A DNA stretch of 64,000 nt. Origin: Metopolophium dirhodum. Its lineage: Eukaryota; Arthropoda; Insecta; Hemiptera; Aphididae. The stretch lies in contig NC_083565.1 in NCBI RefSeq assembly GCF_019925205.1, positions 31,214,241-31,278,240 on the forward strand, given 5' to 3'. Under the pieces are notes generated by a model. The model saw only the letters and a program-made list of their open reading frames with translations. It had not been told where the DNA came from and searched no databases. Of the stretch, positions 55,201-64,000 are shown piece after piece; positions within the stretch are counted from its first letter, which is position 1, and each line of letters begins with the position of its first letter. The position numbers were made by a program, and so were the translations under genes.

Positions 55201-57310
55201 TATAGGCACTCACAGTTAATTATAAGTCTGTTTCTCAATATTATAGTTTATTGATTTTAAAAAATCGGGATTGTGTTATAGGAAACGTAATATTTTATTT
55301 CAGGGATTTAATTTTTAATAATATCGTAATATATAAAACAAAATATTTTGAAAATTATAATATGTGAGTAATATTGTAGTTTTTCTCGGGGATTTTTATT
55401 CCGCAATTCGTTATGGACACATTATGTATGGACTACGGGTATAATACGCTTTCTGTATAAACGATCGATGTGGTGATATAATGAAAAACGTAAGCTCTCA
55501 TCGTGTTTTGAATAGGGTCGCCTAACGATATCGTTATAATTATTTACAATTTATAAGTCTGAGAGACAAAATAAATATTACACTGACATCGTATAAACTT
55601 ATTATAATATAACAAATCACGCATGTACTAATGATGATTAAATCAATCAAGTCATAATCCGGTACTATCCGTTTATTAAAATAATATAATATTATATACA
55701 TATAATAAGGTTTAAAACCTTACCCCTCCCCCTCTCACACACAACTTACAACTGTAAACGGACATATTGGCATTCATAATCCTTTGACATCCACATAATA
55801 TCGAAGGCCCCAACTATATACTTTTAAAGCACCGATGTCTCGGTTTATCAGCAAACCGACAAACCAAGCGTTGCTCAATCTGGAGCTGCATCATCCGACG
55901 ATGTGATCATGATTGCTGGACAAATACTGATGATACTAGTATGTAGTCTATAATATTATTATGTTGGTGAATTTGTGCAAGTGAATAGACAACATGTGTT
56001 TCAATGTTTGAGCCTAAGCTCTTATAAATTATTATAATCCATAACAAATCATAACAATATTAACAAGTTCCCTATGGCCCTTACAGCATACATTAATAAT
56101 AAAACTGCCCTTGAGGGCCATGGCCCAACAGTTCATCATAATATTATGTTATAATAATATAGATAATATACAAATTATAAAATCGATAATGTATGTATTT
56201 AGATTTTAGGTATATCCGTATGTACTCACAAACAAATATATTCAGCGCGTCTTCGGGCCTAAATAAACTATTCACAATAGGCAGTCAAGAAAAATAAATA
56301 TATAGGTAAATATGCAGTACACGCACTCGTGAATGATAAAAATTATAGTCAATATGATAATTATTATAAATTATTTTACTGTTTGAGTCTTGTCACAAAT
56401 GGTGTAATAATAAACGTTGATGAGCTGTTCGAGCTATACTATAAATAAATAATAACTATAAACTGCATAAATTAATAACAGGTACTACCACAATTATTTG
56501 TGGAAAAACAATGCACAACTATAATGGGTAACTACAAAATTTATTGAAATTTGTACTTATTTATTTATTCGTTGTTGCCTATAAATTATAATGTGACTTT
56601 AGTCCCGATCGAACGACTGGAATAATTATAATATCAATGGCACACGTTAACTCGCTGACGGGTTAGGATATTCGAATAAATATTAAAAACGGACATAAAA
56701 AAACGACGAATTATTATATATTCGATCAGTTACAGCCACAGAAATATCGTTATGCCATTGCAATAATTTTCTACTTACCAGACTTACCAGTTACTATCAA
56801 GGTTATCCGAGATAACCGTAGTTATTGGTTACGATCATAGGCATCCATAAATAACCCATTTTTTTGAGGAATACCAATGACCAAATAATTAATAGTTGAG
56901 GGAAAAATAAATACATTTATTATTATAACCAATACACATTATAAATATAATAATATATATTTTATTCTAATATAATTACCATATACATGAATATTTATTA
57001 TAAATTGTATATAATTATATTTTTTTTTTTATCTTAAGCCCGGTATCTATGGCCATTAGCATAGTATATAATTATAGTATAGCTCTTTGAATGATTATTT
57101 TAAAGTAAAATGACAAATCAAATTTTCATATGGTTTGAAAATGAATTTTTGATTTTGGCGCTTTAGGTACACAATGTACAGGCGTCTATTTGCTAATAAA
57201 TGTAATTATGGACGGGGCTTAGTATCCTAATTTTTATACATCCGGTGTTTGATTTGAAGGAGGGGCGCAGTACCTCTTATTTTTTAACCTAATCTTCAGT
57301 ATCCTGTAAT
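55201..57310. other. AT-rich spacer with one weak exon candidate
   Basis: 55831-55950 is less AT-rich and open in one frame (TDVSVYQQTDKPSVAQSGAA then SSDDVIMIAGQILMIL), after an AG that could be an acceptor. No start, partner exon or family is seen, so it stays a candidate. 57005-57060 has a T-run. Otherwise nothing. Confidence 0.25.
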
Positions 57311-57311
57311 C

Positions 57312-57380
57312 CAGAGGTATTCACAAACTGTGCGACGCGGATCCAAGGGGCATCGCGAGTGTTGGTCTGGGGAGCCACGG
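57312..57380 (+). repeat. One-ended hAT terminus
   Basis: CAGAGGTATTCACAAACTGT followed by GCGACGCGGATCC resembles the left end of the element at 2369 (CAGTGTTTCTCAAACTGTGC then GTCGCGACC). No matching right end is visible, so this is a truncated copy. Confidence 0.45.
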
Positions 57381-57571
57381 TATTTAAAACAAAACAAAAA
57401 TAATTATAATTTTTAATAATCATTAATATCTTATTTTATTCGATAGAAATTTAATAATATTTCGATTTCAATATTTAATTTCGGTTTATTATCCGCAGAC
57501 ATTTTTTTTTTGTCTAATAATTGATGTGTTTATAATAATTATTATTATAAATAAATAAACATATTTACATC

Positions 57572-58086
57572 TAGGGGTGGATAGGTACTATTTATGTTAC
57601 AGGGAGATATTTAAAAGGGCCCCCCAACTGAAAAAAAATTTGGTCGCTTCGCTCGCATTAGATATTCAATTTATAGTTTGGTGGGGGGCTGGGGAAATGG
57701 CTTATTTATAAGTAAAATGCTTTTTTCGGTTGTAATGGATTTTTGGAAAATTTCGCGTAAGGTCGTACAAATTCCGTACTAAATATCTGCACAGGAAAAC
57801 ATACGAAGATATTTCGGTATTCGATTAACGATAAAAATTAAAAATTCAATGTTTAAGATCCGTAAGCAAATTCTTGACTTGTCGTGGTATTATTATATTT
57901 TTAAAAATAACAGTAAGTAATAATAATTATATAAAAAAATGAATAGTATTAAGTTTAAACTATTCCTATTTGGTGAATATTTTATCTGCAAAAAAACCCA
58001 AGTGAGCCCCCCCCCCCCCCCATATAAACATAGACGAGGGGCCCACAGAGGAAATTCCTTTTTGCCTATGGGCCTATCCACCACTG
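57572..58086. mobile_element. 515-bp hAT element
   Basis: Ends TAGGGGTGGATAGG and CCTATCCACCACTG are inverted with mismatches only at the tips. TTTACATC flanks both sides (57564-57571 and 58087-58094), a perfect 8-bp target duplication. A run of C lies near the right end (58008-58020), as in other elements here. The interior has no transposase ORF. Confidence 0.85.
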
Positions 58087-58094
58087 TTTACATC

Positions 58095-59329
58095 AATTTA
58101 AACATTATCTTTTTTTCCTTCATAATTTGGGAGCCACCAAAATGTTGTGAAGAGGCGAAGGAGCTGTGGCTATAACTTTTTTCAAATTCAAGCATTGTAT
58201 ACATCAAGTCAGTTATAAGACATAACTACATAAGTAACAATTTTATGTTGGTTTAATTTAGTATATGTTATATCTACAAACGAAAATTATCTTACCATTA
58301 CAATGCAGTACCTATTACTACATTTCCAATTTCATTATTATTAGTGTATGTACCTATACATTTTGACATGTTTCCTGACCGTTTCTATCATTTGAGCTCT
58401 GCCACCAGTTTTGGGTCAAATGAATACGTTTATAACATAAGATTTTAATGTATAATCTTATATACGATTCATAAGTTATTATAACTGTTAGTATGGATCA
58501 ACATGAATTATATTTTGTCGTAAAATACTCAGCTTACATTTTCATAATGAATTATATTAATTGAAAAATAACCAATAGATTTTAGTAGATACCATACTAA
58601 ACCATCAAATGTGTGATTGGTAGCATATTGAATGAGTATCAGGAAATTCTTCATAAGTATTTATTTTTATGTAGTTTAAATAAATTTCAAATTTCATATA
58701 ATTCAGACATTCAGTGTTATAAATTAGTAAAGTAGTATTTTATTAATATCACACATTAAAAACATTTTACAATTGTGTACCTAAGTGGTAACCGGTGCTC
58801 TTTGTTTATGGTACTTTTAATTTAGTAACCCTATATGTCCCATTCCTCTAACTATGTCGCTGGTATTTATACATGTTAGATGAATAATTGTCTCATCAAT
58901 GTATGTATTACCATTCATAATTTATTTATTATTTATATATTCAAAAGTTCTATAACAAATTAACAAACAAAAGTACTATTACACAACAAAGATATTTACA
59001 AATACATTAATCTTACAGTACATTTACACTATACAACTAAAAGTATTTTAATTTTTAACAATATACATTAACAAAAAATACAATTTCATGAAGATTTAAT
59101 TGTAATTTACAAAAAAAAATGCTTATTGTAAATGGATTTACAGATTATGATTTGATAATAAATGTTCATTTTTTATAATTACCTACTAGTTAATTTATAT
59201 TTTTTATTCGATATACAATTTAATTTACAATCACATAATAAAATAAATTGTACACAAAGACAATATTATATTTTATCTGTTTATTATTTAACAGGTTAAA
59301 CAATTGGTATATACTAGCAAAGGCCAAAT
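58095..59329. other. AT-rich spacer
   Basis: No gene, RNA or repeat boundary recognised. Confidence 0.4.
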
Positions 59330-59660
59330 TGTTTTACTTTTGATAAAAGTCGACAAACGTTCCTACTACAATAATATTAAAGTTATAATATTATAAGGAT
59401 AAAAAAAAATTAATAGTATAATAGATAGTTAAGTAGTATAATAGATTTAATATAGTCATAATTTAAGGATTTATTTTACTTTTGATAGTAGTCAAGGAAA
59501 GCTCCTACTACAATAGTAATATAGTTATAATATAAGGATAAAAAAAAAATAGTATTATAGATATAATTCAAGGATAAATTTTACTTTTGATAGTAGTCGA
59601 GGAAGGTTCCTACTATAAGAGTATTGTTGATATAATATAAGGATTTATTTCACTGTTGAT
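59330..59660 (+). repeat. Tandem repeats upstream of the MULE-like gene
   Basis: Three units of about 110-140 bp begin TTTTACTTTTGATA(A/G)(A/T)AGTC and contain TTCCTACTA-type, TATAATATAAGGAT and A-run blocks (59333, 59474, 59580). A partial fourth unit starts at 59649. They lie immediately before the transposase ORFs and may be the subterminal part of the element. Confidence 0.7.
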
Positions 59661-59688
59661 AGATTCATATTATAAGAGTAAGATTAAA

Positions 59689-60850
59689 ATGTCTGTTTTA
59701 AAACATTTGGAAGAAATAGCACAGTACATCCAAGAAAAATATCCTACATTTGAATTTGGATACATAAGTGTTTCTAATGAAGCAATAAGTGACAATAATT
59801 TTTGTTCTTTTGAGACAGATGTTGTAAATTCAGTTTCTAAATTATTAAAAATGAAGTGTAATCGTAAGAATCAACACAACATATTTAAGCGTTGTCAAGA
59901 GAGTTTTCGAGAAAATGAAATTGCTGATAGCCCTAAAGAATTATCTAAAAAAAAAATTTGTATGTTAGGTCAAACAACTGAACTAAATGAGAGTGCGGTG
60001 GTGTATGTAAAGAGAAAATTGTTTACAGACGATTCTCCTAAAAAAGAAAACAATTATACATCCAATGACATTGCAGATGATTTGTACATTGGTTTGAATG
60101 AAAATGTTCTTGAAATCAATGAACTTGATTGTATTAAGTATAACCCTGATTTGCTTAGTATTCCTATTCAAATTGAAGATAATTGCTGTAATACAACGGA
60201 AGAAATTGATTATAATAAGAATACCGTTTCTATTAAAGCAATTAATATCAATGAGGGAATGATTACCACCCCTAAGCGGAAATCGGTTATTGTCTTCGCT
60301 TAGAAGTTGTTTTCTTCTGGAAAGAGGTCTAAATCAATAGAAATAAGTTATACACCAAAAGCAGATTTACACGAATTACCTAATAACTCAAAAAATGTGT
60401 GGGATACAGATGGTTATACACAAAAAGAAAATTATTATGAATCGGTAACAGTTGATAATATGGACATAGATTTGATTAAAGAAAATTAATTTGAAATTGA
60501 TAGACATAGTTTTGACACTTCTTTACCAATCGAGGATAATGGATGTTATGAAACAGAAGAAATAAATGTCACTAAGAAAAAGGTAACTACCCTTAAATGT
60601 AAAATCAATATTTCCGCTATTGGAGATGACTTGTATACCCCAGAAAAGATGTATGACTCTATAATTGTGTGTAACAAGCCAGAAGAAATTGGCCATAATA
60701 ACAATACGGTTTCTATTAAAGCAATTAATGTCGATGAAGAAATGTTAACCACCCCTAAGCGTAGATTAAATGATTCATTTACTGGAGATTTGTTTACCCC
60801 AGAAAAGAGAATTAAATCTATTGGTGTAACACACCAGAAGCAGATCTGAA
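59689..60850 (+). pseudogene. MULE-like element, N-terminal region, with internal duplication
   Basis: From ATG at 59689 (MSVLKHLEEIAQYIQEKYPT) the frame stays open to 60303, then continues in pieces to about 60850. A segment reading NTVSIKAIN(I/V)(N/D)E then TTPKR occurs at 60221-60280 and again at 60707-60765, with following sequence also repeated: a tandem duplication of about 486 bp. TPKR/TPEKR motifs recur, and the sequence is polar and probably unstructured. A stop at 60301 and frame breaks show decay. It lies directly upstream of the transposase domain on the same strand and is probably part of one gene. Confidence 0.55.
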
Positions 60851-60989
60851 AGCGTTACCAAAGGACTCAAAGAATGTACATCCCTTAAAAGTAAGGTCAT
60901 TCAATGACAGAACTAAAATTAAAAAGGTAATGTGTTACAAAAAGTGTAATTTTGTGGAAGGAACTATTAGCTTAAGAATTTAAGCACAT

Positions 60990-62520
60990 AGTTGATAACT
61001 TAATGGAAAAAAATAATGTCATTTCAAATGAAAAAAACGATTTGTTACGTGAAAAATTTGAAATTGTAAATAACTCTTGCGTATTGACTATCAAGAATAA
61101 AAACACTACCAAGAAAGGTTTAACATGTTATGGTTTATGTCGACATGAATCTTGTAAGCAGTTTAAACTTGTGATGGAGAAAAAATCAAATGATAGTTTG
61201 GCACAAATAACAATTCTGAGTAACAGTCACAATTACAGCCACTATGGTAAACTGACTACATTCTTGAAAGGAAAAAACCGACAAATACAAAAACAAATGT
61301 CAAAGTACTGCCCACCGATGAGTTTACGTCAAAAATATATTTTAAAAGCATCTCCTAGTAAATTAAAGCGAGATAACTTGTGTAACATCAGGTCTGATCG
61401 TGTATATTATAAGGTGTCTCACGAGTAAAAGAGTCTTGATGATCGAGTGGCTGAAGACAGGGTTGATATGTATTTATTGAAAGATAATTGTCCAGAATTT
61501 ATTCAGTATGTATCCGATTCAAAAGAGAAAGATTTTAAAACTTATTTTTTTAGTCAAGTTCAAGTAAACGTTTTAAGAAAAATGAAATGTATTACGATTC
61601 ATGTATATGCGACTGGCGGGGTGGTGAGAGAAACTACAAGAGATCAAACGCTATTCAAAACAGGAAAACGAAAAAAAAAATTACAATTGTATTATGCGGC
61701 TGTCATCGTGTGCAATAAGAGGATAATTCCAATAGCAGAATATCTATCGACTACACAGACTGCTAGTGCAATAACAAATGTGCTAATGGAGTTTCGAAAA
61801 TTCTATGAACATCAGTGTAGTACAAAACTCATGGCACACGTTGTCAGTGACTTTTCAGCAGCAATACTAAAAAGGTTTGTGAGAGCATTCAATGAATGTA
61901 ACAAGGTCGTAGAATATTTGAATAAACGTTATGAGTTCATGTATGAGGGGAAAATGTTTAATTGCAACGCACTGATAAGTCTTTGTTGTTGTCATTTAAT
62001 CAAAAATATCTCTGACGATGCTCATAAATATTATAAAGGAAACAGAAAGAAGATGACCAATGGCTCTTTGGTGTGCTTGGCAACTGCGTGTATCTCTCCA
62101 GCTTTCAACATAACCACCACGGAATGTCTGGGCAAATGGTTCACTGCAGTAACAATGGTGTTGTTGTCACCCAGCAAGACTGCAGATGTGGATGATACCA
62201 TGGATACCTTGAAGCAGCTCAATGATGAAAATCCAAGTAGTCTAGTTGATGATCTAATCACAAAACAAAAACATGTTACATTAGATGAACAAATAAGAGA
62301 TGCTAAGACGTTTTACCGGTACAAAGATTCCAAATTATTGTCCCGTTTTGAAAATATAGTTGTTCGGGTAAAAGAAACATTAAAAATGTGTCCTAGTTTT
62401 GAAGAAAATCCATTGTATTACGTTGAATTTCACAATGGGGTCTATCATTCCGGTAATTCCAATGTGAACAGGCGTGATGTGGTTCAAAGTATTTGGGTCC
62501 ACAGACAGAGCAAGCAATGA
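60990..62520 (+). pseudogene. MULE-like transposase, zinc region and DDE core
   Basis: Frame 61003-62520 with an in-frame TAA at 61426. The first part has a Cys/His zinc-binding stretch, GLTCYGLCRHESCKQFKLVM, followed by SNSHNYSHYG (FLYWCH/WRKY-like position in MULEs). The second has MKCITIHVYATGGVVRE, matching the 'hhhDATGG' first-Asp block of MULE transposases, but with Tyr (VYATGG) where the catalytic Asp is expected. VSDFSAAIL supplies the second Asp block and LCCCHLIKNI the C-x2-H block. The frame ends out of register at 62520, and the following frame resumes ESWFGDLKTNKKCRR. Transposase activity is unlikely. Confidence 0.7.
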
Positions 62521-63091
62521 GAGTTGGTTTGGAGATTTAAAAACAAACAAAAAATGTCGGCGAATGAAATGTGGAAGATTTGTTCAACTTACTGGAAGTA
62601 TTATATTGAGTAAATGTAAAGAAGTACTGCTAGATATACCATCAAATTATTGTTCACTTCCTCCGGTCCAAAATAAGCAAGACAAAACTGCAAAAAAAGA
62701 ATGTACATCATTTATTATTTTAATTTCGTCATCATCTGAAAAAGAACATTGGAGACCTAGAAAGAAAAAAACGGGTTTCTACTTCCAGGGTCATTTAAAA
62801 GGTGCAACGAAGAAACTTCAGACACAGATAGTTATAAAGCATTCGTCCCCGATAGAAAATATAAAAGATGATAGGATTTGTATGACATCGAATGTAACAC
62901 CGAATGTAAATATGCTCTCACTTGATTCCCAAAAAACAGATGACAAAATATTAACTCCAAGTACAAGGACATTATCAGAATCTTTTGTTTCTATAAAAAG
63001 TTACGAATCTCCAGTAGATGGTCTATGGTGCAAAAAGGATTTATACGAAAATAGATTACCAAAGGAAAAAAATTGTATGGCCCTGTTTTGA
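62474..63091 (+). pseudogene. MULE-like element, linker after the transposase core
   Basis: This frame starts one register from the previous one; the family-like part begins at about 62517 (NESWFGDLKTNKKCRRMKCG, RFVQLTGSII), which normally follows the DDE core. The rest is polar, with ILTPSTRTLSESFVSIKSYE, and ends at 63091 by a frame change; the next frame reads PVLKNDEKQFDYVVR and then a stop. It connects the transposase to the protease. Confidence 0.6.
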
Positions 63092-63129
63092 AGAACGACG
63101 AAAAACAATTTGATTATGTAGTCAGATGA

Positions 63130-63919
63130 TATTATAGTGTTACAGACATAACTAAGTGTTATGATTTATGTTTCAGTAGCTTTGACACAGTATCAATTTA
63201 TGAGGTTGAAAAAAAAATGTGGCTAGATAATTATGTTATTGAAATAGCTTTGGGCGTAATGAGAGAGACATATTGCGAGTTTAAGAATAAAATTATAATA
63301 TTAAGCTGTCAAACAACGTTTCATTTAAATAGAAATCTTTCAAATGAAAATTGTAATTTGGAAACTATAATTGTTCCAGAAAACGGTTTACTTGTAATGC
63401 CATTTCAAGTAAGGGGAAACCACTGGGTAATTATGTTTGCAGACTTTGAAAATCATAAATTCTATTTTTTTTTGACCATATGAAACTATGGAATATAATA
63501 AATGTAGACATAACTTTGTGAATATATTAGGTCAACTGAAAAAAAATCATGTATTAGGAAAGGTAAGAGAGGATTGGCCGAAGTTGGATTTTCAAAAATT
63601 TTCTAAATATCCCAAACAACCAAACACTGATTTCTATAACTGTGGAGTTTATGTGTTGTACTATGCAGAATGCATATTAAGAAATAAGATTGAAAACGTT
63701 AAATTCAATGAAGACTTCTGCCCAATGGTGTATAGAGAGGTGTTAAAAGATCTATTGTTGGAAAAATCTTATTTCATGAGAGATATCTGTCTGTATTGTG
63801 GCCGTACGGATAAACAACATAGACATATAAAAGAGGAGAATGTCGATTGGGTTCAATGCGATACATGTATGGATAATACTACAATGTATGGAAAGTGCAG
63901 AAAAGACATTAGATATTGA
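63130..63919 (+). pseudogene. Ulp1/C48-type cysteine protease domain plus PHD-like finger
   Basis: Frame one (from about 63136 through 63483) reads TDITKCYDLCFSSF, MWLDNYVIEIALGVM and VRGNHWVIMFADFENHKFYF: the 'W-L-x-D-x-x-I' start and the catalytic His in HWV of SUMO/ubiquitin-like peptidases. Frame two (63488-63919) continues NTDFYNCGVYVLYYAECILR, with the catalytic Cys in CGVYVL. A one-base frameshift lies between, just where the catalytic Asp is expected. After the protease comes CLYCG...VDWVQCDTCMDN, a PHD-type zinc finger start; its last Cys pair (FECLLC) lies in another frame at 63926-63943. In adenovirus-like and Ulp1-like families these enzymes cleave glycine-glycine bonds. This copy is broken. 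Confidence 0.75.
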
Positions 63920-64000
63920 CGGAAATTTTGAATGTCTTTTGTGTACATCCTATTCAAAAAGATTACAAAGTAAGTATTGATGAGAAAATTAAAAATGTTA
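63920..64000 (+). pseudogene. PHD finger tail, frameshifted
   Basis: Read one register from the preceding frame, the bases encode EKTLDIDGNFECLLCTS, giving the FxCxxC pair that completes a PHD finger, then RLQSKY and a stop at 63978-63980. The window ends before any right terminal repeat of the element. Confidence 0.5.

Noticed and set aside
57893..58175. ORFs crossing the C-run of the hAT element
   Set aside because: They owe their length to poly-Pro/poly-Gly translation of a homopolymer inside a transposon.
1..64000. tRNA, rRNA or snRNA genes
   Set aside because: No cloverleaf with A and B boxes and no recognisable rRNA or snRNA core was found by eye; a covariance-model scan could overturn this.

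Overview
The window is AT-rich animal nuclear DNA, most likely from an aphid. Genes have introns with GT-AG borders, there are no operons or bacterial signals, and almost every recognisable protein is insect- or transposon-type. Several dispersed repeat families look like high-copy aphid repeats from general knowledge; that assignment is an inference and was not searched.

Layout. 1-200: the edge of an unknown minus-strand gene. 0.2-8.2 kb: repeats, a small hAT element, a 0.9 kb terminal-inverted-repeat (TIR) element, a broken non-LTR retrotransposon ORF1 and a TTAA-flanked miniature element. 8.4-11.2 kb: the best host gene, an eight-segment GAPDH paralogue that has lost its catalytic His and carries one frameshift in a T8 run. 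Its 3' end runs into nested fold-back elements (11.1-13.9 kb). 15.9-17.5 kb: an internally deleted hAT transposon with a perfect 8-bp target duplication. 17.6-20.4 kb: a tandem array of about 240-bp units, some with open frames. 20.8-25.3 kb: a 4.5 kb segment bounded by about 330-bp inverted repeats, holding a piggyBac element whose transposase parts are in the wrong order. 26-39 kb: four diverged copies of one minus-strand locus sharing a first-exon/donor block. 29.8-34.6 kb: a young, apparently intact Ty1/copia element inserted among them.

37-53 kb: two copies of a non-autonomous hAT element, each with an identical intact 41-codon ORF; two opposed pseudogene fragments of trimethylguanosine synthase (TGS1), one split by a hAT miniature element; an acidic ORF; a possible multi-exon proline-rich gene at 47.2-48.9 kb. 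53-59 kb is mostly AT-rich spacer with small repeats. 59.3-64 kb: a decayed MULE-like transposon gene region combining a DDE-type transposase, a Ulp1/C48-type cysteine protease and a PHD-like finger.

The genes do not form one pathway. The window is a transposon-dense accessory region in which duplicated host genes (GAPDH-like, TGS1-like, the four-copy locus) have been rearranged and interrupted by mobile elements. Many element boundaries are supported directly by matching TIRs and target-site duplications. Assignments to protein families rest on motif recognition by eye, not on searches.
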